A DNA stretch of 64,000 nucleotides from Paenibacillus sp. FSL R10-2734 (GCF_037963865.1 NZ_CP150170.1:1364001-1428000); one strand, 5' to 3'. Numbered from the stretch's first letter, positions 35,427 through 43,705 are shown. Numbers and translations: made by a program. The notes: generated from the sequence alone by a model not told the origin.

Positions 35427-35493
35427 TTGACAAGAAGAAAAATCCAGATCATAATAACATATGAGCACTTGTTCATATGTTATTATGATCTGG
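35427..35493 (+). promoter_or_regulatory. CDF-exporter promoter with 21-bp-arm inverted repeat operator
   Basis: TTGACA (35427), 17-nt spacer, CATAAT (35450). A perfect inverted repeat with 21-bp arms (35444-35464 and 35473-35493) and an 8-nt centre overlaps the -10 and the expected start point. The central ATGAGCACTTGTTCAT resembles sites of ArsR/SmtB-type metal sensors such as CzrA. No T-run follows, so it is unlikely to be a terminator. Confidence 0.7.
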
Positions 35494-35559
35494 AGCTTTT
35501 GAATACCACCGCGCGCGCATACAAATACTATCTTGCTGAAGGCTAATAGGAGGTTAATC

Positions 35560-36570
35560 ATGAAGAACAAAAAGAATAATCACAATCATCAGGCAGAACA
35601 CGTACACGACCAACACTTCGATCACGATCACGGTAGTCACGATCATTCCCATGGTGAACACGGACACTCCCATGGACCTCACGGTCATCATCATTTTGAT
35701 CCTAGTGGAAACAAAAAAGGACTTATGATTGCATTAATAATTACAGTAGGCATTATGTTTTTAGAGTTTTTCGGCGGACTGATTACCAACAGCTTAGCGC
35801 TGCTATCGGACAGTGGACATATGCTAAACGATGCAAGCTCCTTAGCATTAAGCCTAGTAGCGGTCTGGTTTGCTACCAAACCTGCGTCTCCCAATAAAAC
35901 CTATGGATTTCATCGGTTTGAAATTCTAGCGGCACTCTTGAATGGGGTCACTTTATTTGTAGTTGCTGGATTTATCATAGTAGAAGCCTATGGGCGATTC
36001 TTCGAGCCTCCAACGGTTGCAAGTGGTTCTATGATGCTGATCGCATGTATTGGTCTTTTAGCCAATGTGGCTAGTGCTTGGTCTCTAATGAGAAAAGGAG
36101 ATGTAAAGAATAACATTAACCTTCGTAGTGCTTATCTTCATGTGCTTGGTGATGCCTTAGGCTCGGTAGGGGCCATTGTCGCAGGTTTAGTTATGATGAT
36201 CTTTGGTTGGTATATTGCCGATCCGATTATAAGTGTACTAGTTGCTCTATTAATTCTTAGAGGCGCTTGGGGAATCATCAAACATACGGTTCATGTTCTT
36301 ATGGAAGGCACACCGATTACAGTGAACCCGTCTGAGGTAAAGGCAGTTCTAGAAAATATCGAAGGCGTTAGAAATGTTCATGATCTTCATATTTGGACGA
36401 TTACTTCGGGCTTAGACTCACTCAGTTGTCATCTATTAATCGAAGATCAGGCCGATGATCAACGTGTTCTTCAGCAAGCCATTCAGCTGATAGCAGAACG
36501 CTTTAAAATTCAGCATACTACTATTCAAATTGAAACTTCCGCTATATCCCATGAAGAAATGAAAGTCTAA
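35560..36570 (+). CDS. Cation diffusion facilitator (CzcD/ZitB-like zinc/cobalt exporter)
   Basis: 336 aa; ATG after AGGAGG. The N-terminal 55 residues are extremely His/Asp-rich (HDQHFDHDHGSHDHSHGEHG and more), a metal-loading region. Six membrane helices follow (about 60-240), with the metal-site motifs SDSGHMLNDASS in TM2 and HVLGDALGSVGA in TM5 (H-x3-D pairs, as in Zn/Co-type CDFs), and a cytoplasmic C-terminal domain (about 250-330, VRNVHDLHIWTI). Expels Zn2+ or related ions by proton antiport. The operator-overlapped promoter predicts metal induction, but no ArsR-type sensor for it is adjacent. Confidence 0.93.
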   Translation: MKNKKNNHNHQAEHVHDQHFDHDHGSHDHSHGEHGHSHGPHGHHHFDPSGNKKGLMIALIITVGIMFLEFFGGLITNSLALLSDSGHMLNDASSLALSLVAVWFATKPASPNKTYGFHRFEILAALLNGVTLFVVAGFIIVEAYGRFFEPPTVASGSMMLIACIGLLANVASAWSLMRKGDVKNNINLRSAYLHVLGDALGSVGAIVAGLVMMIFGWYIADPIISVLVALLILRGAWGIIKHTVHVLMEGTPITVNPSEVKAVLENIEGVRNVHDLHIWTITSGLDSLSCHLLIEDQADDQRVLQQAIQLIAERFKIQHTTIQIETSAISHEEMKV

Positions 36571-36585
36571 TCATTATTTTATATT

Positions 36586-36615
36586 TTGAATAGAATAGGG
36601 GGGCTATAGTATAAT
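36586..36615 (+). promoter_or_regulatory. CsoR-box promoter 1 (csoR)
   Basis: TTGAAT (36586), 18-nt spacer, TATAAT (36610); the spacer carries ATAGGGGGGCTATAG, a G-tract dyad typical for CsoR operators. Confidence 0.7.
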
Positions 36616-36644
36616 AAAGCTATGAGGAAAGGAGTGATTGGTGC

Positions 36645-36965
36645 ATGGAAGATCATCTGCACGAGCACGAATCATGTAGCACGGGTGAACGAAAAAGTCA
36701 TCACTCTGAGAAGACTAAAAAAAACCTGGTTAGCCGACTCAATAGAATTGAGGGTCAGGTAAGAGGGCTAAAGGGATTAATTGAAAAGGACACCTATTGT
36801 GATGATGTGCTGCATCAAATCTCTTCGGTCCAGTCTGCTTTGAACGGCGTAGGAAAGCTTTTGTTAGAACATCATATGAAGAGCTGTGTGGTGGAACGTA
36901 TTCAAGATGGTGAGAATGAAGTATTAGATGAGTTATTAATTACCATCAATAAATTAATTAAATAA
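36645..36965 (+). CDS. csoR: Copper-sensing repressor CsoR
   Basis: 106 aa. ATG 36645 with GGAGTGATTGGTGC upstream. All-helical CsoR/RcnR family with a His-rich N-terminal tail. The Cu(I) ligand set is present: Cys52 (TYCDD), His77 and Cys81 (HHMKSC), spaced as in characterised copper-type members. Represses when apo and releases DNA on Cu(I). The G-rich box in its own promoter and three following ones indicates a local copper regulon. Confidence 0.92.
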   Translation: MEDHLHEHESCSTGERKSHHSEKTKKNLVSRLNRIEGQVRGLKGLIEKDTYCDDVLHQISSVQSALNGVGKLLLEHHMKSCVVERIQDGENEVLDELLITINKLIK

Positions 36966-36975
36966 TTGATAGTAG

Positions 36976-37001
36976 AAAGGATTCATTAGAATCCTTTTTT
37001 T
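36976..37001 (+). terminator. Intrinsic terminator of csoR
   Basis: AAAGGATT pairs with AATCCTTT around 6 nt, then T-run. Confidence 0.8.
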
Positions 37002-37017
37002 ATTTTAGATTCAAATA

Positions 37018-37038
37018 TAGTATAGGGGGGTATTCTAC
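37018..37038 (+). promoter_or_regulatory. CsoR-box promoter 2 (glutaredoxin-like gene)
   Basis: TATAGGGGGGTATTCTAC; TATTCT serves as -10. Same G-tract-before--10 design as the neighbours. Confidence 0.65.
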
Positions 37039-37074
37039 TATTGTTAGAAAATATACTGAATGAGGAGGGCATAT

Positions 37075-37311
37075 ATGAATGTAGAGGTATTTACAACACC
37101 GACTTGTGAGGATTGCAGAAATTTTAAGAAGTTCTTAAGTGAGCATCATATTCCATTTACTGAGTTTAATATTGCAGAGCATCCTGAGCATGCAGATTCG
37201 CTGTTTAATCGAACTGGAAAAAGGTTGGTTCCTACCATTTTTATTAACAAACAGGTATTCTTCGGATTTGTGTTCAATCGTCAAGAAATTGAGAAACAAC
37301 TTCTTGTCTAA
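37075..37311 (+). CDS. Glutaredoxin-family protein
   Basis: 78 aa. ATG 37075 has GAGGAGGGC upstream. Thioredoxin-fold with redox pair TPTCEDCRNF (Cys near residues 10 and 13), cis-Pro strand RLVPTIFIN and a C-terminal helix. A dithiol oxidoreductase, here probably linked to copper-stress thiol repair because its promoter has a CsoR box and it lies between csoR and copA. Confidence 0.85.
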   Translation: MNVEVFTTPTCEDCRNFKKFLSEHHIPFTEFNIAEHPEHADSLFNRTGKRLVPTIFINKQVFFGFVFNRQEIEKQLLV

Positions 37312-37358
37312 TGTTCCATTCAAGACAATTTATCTGAGCATGATAAGCCAGCTCACAA

Positions 37359-37389
37359 TTGGGTATATATAGAGTAGGGGACTATACTA
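37359..37389 (+). promoter_or_regulatory. CsoR-box promoter 3 (Cys-rich protein)
   Basis: TTGGGT (37359), 18-nt spacer, TATACT (37383); TAGGGGACTATACTA box immediately before and over the -10. Confidence 0.65.
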
Positions 37390-37416
37390 AACTACATCTT
37401 GAGAGGAGCTTTTATG

Positions 37417-37746
37417 ATGTCACATCAAGACTACAAAGCGTGTATTGAAGAGTGTTTAAAATGTATGGTAGCTTGTAATCACTGTTACTCATCTTGCTTG
37501 GAGGAAGATCATGTTGGAATGATGAAGGAGTGCATTCGCCTGGATCGTGAATGTGCAGATATATGCGGATTCGCAGCTCATGCCATGTCGATGAACAGTA
37601 AATATGCTAAAGCCTTATGTTTAGCTTGTGCAGAGGCTTGTGAAGCATGCGGCAACGAATGTAAAAAACATGACCACGATCATTGTCAGCAATGTGCAGA
37701 AGCGTGTTTCGCTTGTGCGAAAATTTGCCGTGAAATGGCCGCTTAA
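37417..37746 (+). CDS. Four-helix-bundle copper-storage-like protein (DUF326/Csp type)
   Basis: 109 aa with 19 Cys, arranged as repeated C-x2-C and C-x3-C pairs along four helices (KACIEECLKCMVAC, KECIRLDREC, CLACAEACEACGNEC, CQQCAEACFACAKIC). The pattern matches cytosolic Csp3-type bundles that store many Cu(I) ions. ATG 37417 is 8 nt from GGAG; ATG 37414 is an alternative. No export signal, so cytosolic storage is inferred. CsoR box in the promoter, strong terminator after. Confidence 0.88.
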   Translation: MSHQDYKACIEECLKCMVACNHCYSSCLEEDHVGMMKECIRLDRECADICGFAAHAMSMNSKYAKALCLACAEACEACGNECKKHDHDHCQQCAEACFACAKICREMAA

Positions 37747-37782
37747 CCTTGTAGAGGGTTTTACAAATCGGATGAATTAAAG

Positions 37783-37832
37783 AAGGAGTTTTCTCAGAAA
37801 CAGTATTTCTGTTACTGAGAAGGCTCCTTTTT
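37783..37832 (+). terminator. Long intrinsic terminator
   Basis: AAGGAG-TT-TTCTCAG-AA-ACAG pairs with CTGT-TA-CTGAGAA-GG-CTCCTT, then T5. Confidence 0.85.
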
Positions 37833-37857
37833 AGGTGATTAGGATAGAGTTTGTTGC

Positions 37858-37888
37858 TTGACAAAATATAGGGTAGGGGGGTATACTA
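37858..37888 (+). promoter_or_regulatory. CsoR-box promoter 4 (copA)
   Basis: TTGACA (37858), 18-nt spacer, TATACT (37882), with TAGGGGGGTATACTA at 37874-37888. The best-conserved of the four boxes. Confidence 0.8.
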
Positions 37889-37952
37889 ACGTCAAGAAGA
37901 GGATGATACAAACAATGGAAATCATCACAAATGTGGAAGAGGTGTTTATATA

Positions 37953-40385
37953 ATGACAACTGCTGGGGCGGGACAATCACAAACTTCACTTCAGATCACA
38001 GGGATGACCTGTGCTGCTTGTGCAAACCGCATAGAAAAAGGCTTGAACAAGCTAGAAGGTGTAGCAGAAGCCAACGTAAACTTTGCAATGGAAAGGGCCA
38101 CAGTGACTTATGATCCCAACATAGTGGACGTAAGTAAGATGGAAGCAAGTATTCAGAAGCTTGGATACAGCACAGCTAAAGAAGCTGTAGATTTACAGCT
38201 GGTAGGTATGACATGCGCTGCTTGTGCGCTGAAAATTGAAAAGACTCTGAATAAGCTGCCGGGTGTAAGCATGGCCAATGTGAACTTTGCGATGGAAACA
38301 GCTCATGTCGAATATAATCCTGTTGAAGTTTCTATATCTGACATGCAGAATCGGGTGGAGAAGCTTGGATACAAGGCTGTTCCCAAACAAGAGCAGGGTG
38401 ACCCAGCGCATCAGCGACAACAAGATTTATCCAAGCAGAAGCGTAAGCTTCTGATCTCCGCAATCCTATCGTTTCCGCTGCTGTGGGCGATGGTGAGCCA
38501 CTTTTCATTCACTTCGTGGATATGGCTGCCTGATCTTTTTATGAATCCATGGTTCCAATTGATTTTGGCAACACCAGTTCAATTTTATATTGGTAAACAA
38601 TTTTACATCGGTGCTTATAAAGCGCTACGTAACGGCAGTGCGAATATGGATGTTCTGGTTTCGCTTGGGACCTCGGCGGCATTCTTTTACAGCTTGTACT
38701 TAACCATAGTTTGGGCTGTCGATGGTGGGAGCGCGCATCATGGACCAGAAATGTATTATGAAACGAGTGCTGTACTGATTACGCTAGTGTTGATGGGGAA
38801 ATTGTTCGAATCCTTGGCAAAAGGACGGACATCGGAAGCTATTAAATCCTTGATGGGACTGCAAGCCAAGACGGCTTTGGTTGTTCGCGACGGGGAAGAA
38901 TTAAGCATTCCTGTTGAGGAAGTTATTGCAGGGGATATAGTGCTTGTTCGTCCAGGTAATAAAGTACCTGTGGATGGTGAAGTGCTGGAAGGGATCTCGT
39001 CGGTAGATGAATCCATGCTGACCGGTGAAAGCCTCCCTGTTGAAAAGAAAGCTGGAGATTCCGTCATTGGAGCGACGATTAATAAAAACGGTATACTTCG
39101 AATCAAGGCAACAAAAGTAGGTAAAGAAACCGCTCTTGCGCAGATCATTAAAGTGGTAGAGGAAGCACAGGGCTCGAAAGCTCCTATTCAACGGGTCGCT
39201 GACGTTATCTCCGGTATTTTTGTACCTATTGTTGTTGGGATTGCTATCGTAGCGTTCTTAGTATGGTACTTCTTCGTAACACCGGGTGATTTTGCAGGTG
39301 CCTTGGAAAAAGCAATCGCTATTCTGGTTATCGCTTGTCCTTGTGCTTTGGGTCTGGCGACACCAACCTCCATTATGGCTGGTTCCGGACGTGCAGCTGA
39401 ACTGGGAATCCTGTTCAAAGGCGGAGAGCATTTAGAGCAAACGCATAAAATTGACACAATCATCTTGGATAAAACAGGTACAGTAACAAAGGGTAAACCT
39501 GAGCTTACCGATATTTTGGTCGAGGGTAATGAGACAGAATTTCTTAGACTGGTGGGTGCAGCTGAGAAGAATTCGGAACATCCACTTGCAGAAGCTATTG
39601 TTGCAGGCATTTTGGAAAGAAATATTGAATTGCCAGGGACAGAATCTTTTGAAGCTATACCAGGTTTTGGGATCAAGGCTGTCGTGGAAGGCAAAGAGCT
39701 GTTAATTGGTACTCGGCGTCTCATGGATAAATACGGCGTAGAGGCAAGTCATGCCTATAACATAATGTCCACATTAGAAGAATCGGGAAAAACAGCGATG
39801 CTTGTTGCTATAAATAAAGGGTACGCGGGTATGGTAGCAGTAGCGGATACCATTAAAGAAACCTCTCAGGCTGCTGTCAGTCGGTTGAAAGGAATGGGTA
39901 TCCAGGTCATCATGATTACCGGAGATAACGAACGTACGGCGAAGGCAATTGCAGCCCAAGTCGGCATTGATCATGTACGTGCTGAAGTGCTTCCAGAAGG
40001 AAAAGCGGAGGAAGTGAAAAAGCTACAAGCGCAAGGGAAGATCGTAGCCATGGTCGGCGATGGCATCAACGATGCTCCAGCCCTTGCTACAGCAGATATT
40101 GGGATGGCAATCGGTACCGGTACTGACGTGGCTATGGAAGCTGCGGATGTTACTTTGATGCGTGGCGATCTATCCAGTATTCCTGATGCCATCTACATGA
40201 GTCGTAAAACAATGACTAATATTAAACAAAATCTATTCTGGGCACTTGGTTACAACTCACTTGGCATTCCGATTGCAGCACTGGGTTTCTTGGCTCCATG
40301 GGTAGCGGGTGCGGCAATGGCACTCAGTTCGGTTTCCGTGGTACTTAACGCACTTCGTTTGCAACGTGTGAAGATCCGTAACTAA
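37953..40385 (+). CDS. copA: Cu(I)-translocating P-type ATPase CopA
   Basis: 810 aa. Two N-terminal HMA domains with Cu-binding GMTCAAC (Cys20/23 and Cys88/91), eight membrane helices, actuator TGES motif, intramembrane CPC (Cys462/464), phosphorylation Asp506 in DKTGT, HP motif (SEHPLAEA) and GDGINDAPAL. Exports Cu(I) from the cytosol using ATP. Regulated through the CsoR box upstream. The start ATG is preceded by AGAGGTG. No terminator separates it from the next gene, 32 bp downstream, so the two are probably co-transcribed. Confidence 0.97.
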   Translation: MTTAGAGQSQTSLQITGMTCAACANRIEKGLNKLEGVAEANVNFAMERATVTYDPNIVDVSKMEASIQKLGYSTAKEAVDLQLVGMTCAACALKIEKTLNKLPGVSMANVNFAMETAHVEYNPVEVSISDMQNRVEKLGYKAVPKQEQGDPAHQRQQDLSKQKRKLLISAILSFPLLWAMVSHFSFTSWIWLPDLFMNPWFQLILATPVQFYIGKQFYIGAYKALRNGSANMDVLVSLGTSAAFFYSLYLTIVWAVDGGSAHHGPEMYYETSAVLITLVLMGKLFESLAKGRTSEAIKSLMGLQAKTALVVRDGEELSIPVEEVIAGDIVLVRPGNKVPVDGEVLEGISSVDESMLTGESLPVEKKAGDSVIGATINKNGILRIKATKVGKETALAQIIKVVEEAQGSKAPIQRVADVISGIFVPIVVGIAIVAFLVWYFFVTPGDFAGALEKAIAILVIACPCALGLATPTSIMAGSGRAAELGILFKGGEHLEQTHKIDTIILDKTGTVTKGKPELTDILVEGNETEFLRLVGAAEKNSEHPLAEAIVAGILERNIELPGTESFEAIPGFGIKAVVEGKELLIGTRRLMDKYGVEASHAYNIMSTLEESGKTAMLVAINKGYAGMVAVADTIKETSQAAVSRLKGMGIQVIMITGDNERTAKAIAAQVGIDHVRAEVLPEGKAEEVKKLQAQGKIVAMVGDGINDAPALATADIGMAIGTGTDVAMEAADVTLMRGDLSSIPDAIYMSRKTMTNIKQNLFWALGYNSLGIPIAALGFLAPWVAGAAMALSSVSVVLNALRLQRVKIRN

Positions 40386-40417
40386 ATTGCTATAGGAATG
40401 GAGACGGAGATAAGGAT

Positions 40418-41041
40418 ATGGGAGAGATAACGAAAATTGCAGTTGCGCCACCAATTCAAGTGGGTGGGAGCCTGTTTACACCTGAGCAGCTTGCTACAAT
40501 AGGAACTATTCTAGGGATGAATGCCCAAATTGAGATGACATCTTTTAAACAGCTTTATTTGGAGGTGCCTCTTGAACAACGTGAAGAGATTGTGGAGCAA
40601 CTTGAGCGTATAGGGTTGGAAGTATATCCAGCGGGTTTTGTCACGAAAAGCCTGATTGCATGTAATTTTTGTAAAGGGGCTGAGGAAGCGGGGCTGGCAG
40701 TTGCACAGAAATTAAATCAGTCCATAGCAGGGATTGAAACGCCTACGCCACTGAAGATTGGTTATGCGGGCTGTGCACTCGGAACAAGTGAGCCTTTGTT
40801 GAAAGACATCAGCGTTGTAAAAATGCGTAATACCTATGAGGTTTTTGTTGGAGGAGAACCTAAAGGTCTTAAGACTTCAATCGCGCAATCCCTTAGATCA
40901 GGGCTGACTGAAGATCAACTCATTCCAGTGATTTTGTCATTGATTAACTACTACAAGGTCAACGCCAAAGGGAAAGAGAAATTCAAGAAATTCATTGATA
41001 GGATGACGATAGAATTGCTGCAACAAGTTGTTGCAGTGTAG
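40418..41041 (+). CDS. Nitrite/sulfite-reductase-like protein (single half-domain)
   Basis: 207 aa. N-terminal ferredoxin-like half-domain (about 1-75; GGSLFTPEQLATIGTI, QREEIVEQLERIGLEVYP) followed by part of a 4Fe-4S/sirohaem domain with CNFCKGAEEAG and IGYAGCALGTSEP. Full reductases carry four Cys ligands in two pairs and are much longer; here the second motif keeps one Cys (GCALG instead of GCxNxC type), so catalysis is doubtful. Located directly behind copA under the CsoR promoter, it may bind a cluster or metal. Terminator follows. Confidence 0.7.
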   Translation: MGEITKIAVAPPIQVGGSLFTPEQLATIGTILGMNAQIEMTSFKQLYLEVPLEQREEIVEQLERIGLEVYPAGFVTKSLIACNFCKGAEEAGLAVAQKLNQSIAGIETPTPLKIGYAGCALGTSEPLLKDISVVKMRNTYEVFVGGEPKGLKTSIAQSLRSGLTEDQLIPVILSLINYYKVNAKGKEKFKKFIDRMTIELLQQVVAV

Positions 41042-41059
41042 GGTAAGGTTATAAATTTA

Positions 41060-41093
41060 AGAGGGGCTTCCTTTATAGGAGCTCCTCTTTTTA
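41060..41093 (+). terminator. Intrinsic terminator closing the copA operon
   Basis: AGAGG-GGCTTCCT pairs with AGGAGCTCCTCT, then TTTT. Confidence 0.8.
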
Positions 41094-41278
41094 GTGTTGT
41101 TAAAGATGAATATATGAAATGAAAAGTTTGTAAAATTAATAAACTATTTAAGTAAATAAAGTGTTAGAATTTATACAAATAATACCTTTGTTATCAAGAT
41201 AAATAGATGCCATAGGGGATGGCATGGAAGCTGCGATGAACATTATATAAACAGAATGAGAGGGTAGTTGACCAAATT

Positions 41279-42277
41279 ATGATCAATCTTAGTTCAGAGC
41301 GACAACAGCAAGTTAGCTATATTGGGATTACTGAGGCTGATTTGAAGGTATTGAAAAGTAAGGAAAAAGAATTTAACTTAATCGTAAGCTCGCTTGTAGA
41401 TGATTTGTATAAACAGATGATTGAGGAGCCTGAGCTACTCCACATCATTGAGCAACACAGTACACTAGTGCGATTGAAAGAAACGCAGCAGTGGTATTTT
41501 TTATCCATGGCATCGGGTGTGATTGATGAAGCGTTTATTGAGAAACGACTGCTTATAGGTAAAATTCACTCGCGTATTGGTTTGACAACGAATTGGTATT
41601 TGGGAACTTACATATTATATTTGGATCTTGCTACAGCTCATTTTGAACGGATATTACCGACCGAGTGGCAACCCGTCATTCATGCATTAACCAAGATGTT
41701 CAATCTGGATTCACAGCTGGTTCTTGAAGCCTACGAAGTCGATGAGAAAGCAAAAATAGAGAACCTATTGGAGAAGCAAAATCATATGCTTACAGGTGTT
41801 AGTTCTGCTGTTCAAGAATTAGTATCTTTAATGGTTCAACTAAAAGACAGTAGTGAATCCATCGAGGATTTAGCCAGTAAGAATGCTGATTATCAAGAGA
41901 AAACGCATCAAAATGTGTTATATCTCGACAAAGAGGTAGAGTCTATTCATCAAGTGGGTACAATGATTAGGGAAGTGGCAGATCATACGCATCTTTTAGG
42001 TTTAAACGCGGCCATTGAAGCGGCAAGAGCAGGGGAGCACGGGAGAGGTTTTGAAGTCGTTGCGAATGAAGTCCGGAAGCTAGCTCGTCGCTCTAAAGAT
42101 TCAATAGGAACGATTGATGAGAAGCTGAATAATATCAATTCCACACTGTCTAAGGTGAAAAAAGACTCGGAATACAACTCCATGTATTCTAGAGATCAGG
42201 TGAAAGGCTCACAAGAGCTGGCTTCCTTCGTGAAGTTGATTGAGAAAGTAACCGTCGAATTAGAAAGCTTGAAATAA
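41279..42277 (+). CDS. Globin-coupled sensor, HemAT-like aerotaxis transducer
   Basis: 332 aa, soluble. Residues 10-165 form a sensor globin with proximal His in LLIGKIHSRIGL and distal-side aromatic residues (WYFLSMASG). The rest is a coiled-coil MCP signalling domain with the tip ADHTHLLGLNAAIEAARAGEHG and GRGFEVVANEVRKLARRS. Bacillus HemAT is about 430 aa, so this is a short version with fewer heptads. Binds O2 through haem and signals to CheA. Proximity to the metal-stress block is probably incidental. Confidence 0.88.
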   Translation: MINLSSERQQQVSYIGITEADLKVLKSKEKEFNLIVSSLVDDLYKQMIEEPELLHIIEQHSTLVRLKETQQWYFLSMASGVIDEAFIEKRLLIGKIHSRIGLTTNWYLGTYILYLDLATAHFERILPTEWQPVIHALTKMFNLDSQLVLEAYEVDEKAKIENLLEKQNHMLTGVSSAVQELVSLMVQLKDSSESIEDLASKNADYQEKTHQNVLYLDKEVESIHQVGTMIREVADHTHLLGLNAAIEAARAGEHGRGFEVVANEVRKLARRSKDSIGTIDEKLNNINSTLSKVKKDSEYNSMYSRDQVKGSQELASFVKLIEKVTVELESLK

Positions 42278-42344
42278 ACTAGAAAGTCCTACATATTGCA
42301 GATCGAATATTAAATATTCATTCTTGGTACAAGGAGAGGTGAGC

Positions 42345-42929
42345 ATGCCTGAAGATCATCATGTGCAAGAAGCAGAAACTTCGACAAGAAAGATTGTAGC
42401 AGGATTATTCATGTCGTTGGATGGGGTAGTAGACTCGCTTGAAGCTTCGCCTAAGAAGTGGGGCAGCACTGAAATGAATGAGACGATTGCGGCAGGTGTC
42501 GCGCAGGCGGATGCTGTACTTCTGGGACCACGTACTTACAGGATGTTAGCCCAGTTCTGGCAGTATCAGAGTGATGACCTACCCATGGCAAGATTCCTGA
42601 ACCATACTGCCAAGTATCTGGTCTCCAGTACAATTACGGAGGACATGCTCGAATGGCAGCCTGCGACGCTGATCAGGGGCATGCTCTTCGAGGAAATTAC
42701 GAAGCTAAAGCAACAGCTTGGAAAGAACATACAGATCCCTGGCAGTCCGAGATTAGTGAGATCCCTATTACAAAATGGGCTGTTAGATGAGCTAAGGCTC
42801 AATATCTGTCCTGTAGTCGTTGGCTCTGGAATGCGTCTTTTTGACGAGATCATGGATCAAGTCTCTCTTCAGCTTGTAGACTCTAAAGCTTACAGCAACG
42901 GTGTGGTAGGCTTGACGTATCGCATATAA
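42345..42929 (+). CDS. Dihydrofolate reductase-family protein (RibD C-terminal-like)
   Basis: 194 aa. ATG 42345 follows AAGGAGAGGTGA. RibD_C fold: GLFMSLDGVVDSLE at the N-terminus, ADAVLLGPRTYRML, QIPGSPRLVRSLLQNGLLDELRL and CPVVVGSGMRLF, as in YwjB/YyaP-type proteins. NADPH-dependent reductase activity is inferred from the fold; substrate unknown. Its own terminator follows. Confidence 0.88.
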   Translation: MPEDHHVQEAETSTRKIVAGLFMSLDGVVDSLEASPKKWGSTEMNETIAAGVAQADAVLLGPRTYRMLAQFWQYQSDDLPMARFLNHTAKYLVSSTITEDMLEWQPATLIRGMLFEEITKLKQQLGKNIQIPGSPRLVRSLLQNGLLDELRLNICPVVVGSGMRLFDEIMDQVSLQLVDSKAYSNGVVGLTYRI

Positions 42930-42935
42930 CATTGA

Positions 42936-42969
42936 AACACTCCTTCAGAAAATTCTGAGGAGTGTTTTT
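42936..42969 (+). terminator. Intrinsic terminator of the RibD-like gene
   Basis: AACACTCC-TTCAG pairs with CTGA-GGAGTGTT, then TTT. Also faces the end of the convergent small gene. Confidence 0.85.
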
Positions 42970-42985
42970 CGTTTTATAGTGCGGT

Positions 42986-43156
42986 TTAGACGTCTGTTTT
43001 GGAAACGCCGTTTAAGCTAGGGACATAATCGGCAGCTTTATCGATGTTTACCATCTGAGCCGCTTCATTAAAATTATTGTTATTCTGTGCATTATTTTTC
43101 TTGCTTGGTTGATGTTTTCCCGGTGATCCTTTGGGACTGGCATCATTTTTAGGCAT
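42986..43156 (-). CDS. Small Asn/Lys-rich protein of unknown function
   Basis: 56 aa. The ATG at 43156 (minus) is set by an ideal GGAGGTGA 5 nt upstream, better than any upstream in-frame codon. Sequence starts MPKNDASPKGSPGKHQPSKK, contains NNAQNNNN and has a more regular C-terminal half (AAQMVNIDKAADYVPSLNGV). Small, hydrophilic, disordered. Not recognised; spore-associated small proteins of such composition exist but no signature motif is present. Confidence 0.6.
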   Translation of the reverse strand: MPKNDASPKGSPGKHQPSKKNNAQNNNNFNEAAQMVNIDKAADYVPSLNGVSKTDV

Positions 43157-43245
43157 TACATTCACCTCCATATTCTCATCATAGTATGAGAAGGTTGTTT
43201 GAATTTTATGCCAGTAGCTTACTTCGACAATAGCCAGAACAGCAC

Positions 43246-43277
43246 AAAAAGCTCCCAATTCAGTTGGGGGCTTTTTG
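43246..43277. terminator. Symmetrical hairpin, bidirectional terminator
   Basis: AAAAAGCTCCCAA-TT pairs with TTGGGGGCTTTTT. No intact gene ends here on either strand; probably a relic. Confidence 0.6.
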
Positions 43278-43297
43278 TGTTGTTTGAGGAAACCTAA

Positions 43298-43447
43298 GTG
43301 AGTTCAGCGTCAGCTAAGGTTATTTTAGTTTCTTCAGCCATCTTGGTGATCGAGTCGAACCCCAATGAGGTTTATGCCACTGAGGGAGCGGAGAATATCA
43401 CTTCTTGGCGTGGCTGGCGAGCAGCGATGATGAGTGTAGGCGTGTAA
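43298..43447 (+). pseudogene. 49-codon ORF, probable 3' fragment of a lost gene
   Basis: GTG with a weak GAGGAAA upstream; reads VSSASAKVILVSSAILVIES, then NPNEVYATEGAENITSW and RGWRAAMMSVGV, stop. It looks like a real protein tail and is followed 33 bp later by a strong terminator, but is too short and unrecognised. A genuine small protein is the alternative. Confidence 0.35.
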
Positions 43448-43479
43448 ATAGATCCTTATTGCGGGTGTCCAATTAAAGG

Positions 43480-43527
43480 GTGTCCCAACAGCCATGAAGG
43501 AAGAGGGCTGTGGGGCATTTTTTTTTT
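43480..43527 (+). terminator. Strong terminator after the gene fragment
   Basis: TGTCCCAACAGCC pairs with GGGCTGTGGGGCA, followed by T10. Its strength suggests it once served a full gene. Confidence 0.8.
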
Positions 43528-43621
43528 GCGTAAATGTAAGTTTGACTAACCAGTAACTATAACCCGGCGAATAATCCTGCAAAAGTACATCTTTAATTGA
43601 TAGAAGGAAGGCTAGACGATG

Positions 43622-43705
43622 AATTCCTGCGAATCTGCAGTAATTCTTGGTCCAGAAGAAGCTTTCGAATCATAAGTGGGGATATTCCTGTACATTTGCA
43701 GGAAT
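43622..43705. repeat. Pair of related short palindromes
   Basis: ATTCCTGCGAATCTGCAGTAAT (as two arms, imperfect) at 43623-43644 and ATTCCTG-7 nt-CAGGAAT at 43684-43705. Between 43530 and 43911 nothing coding was recognised besides these and the heptamer repeat. Confidence 0.4.

Noticed and set aside
35444..35493. Inverted repeat taken as a terminator of deoD
   Set aside because: deoD already has a T-tailed terminator at 35375-35414 and this repeat lacks a T-run while overlapping a consensus promoter.
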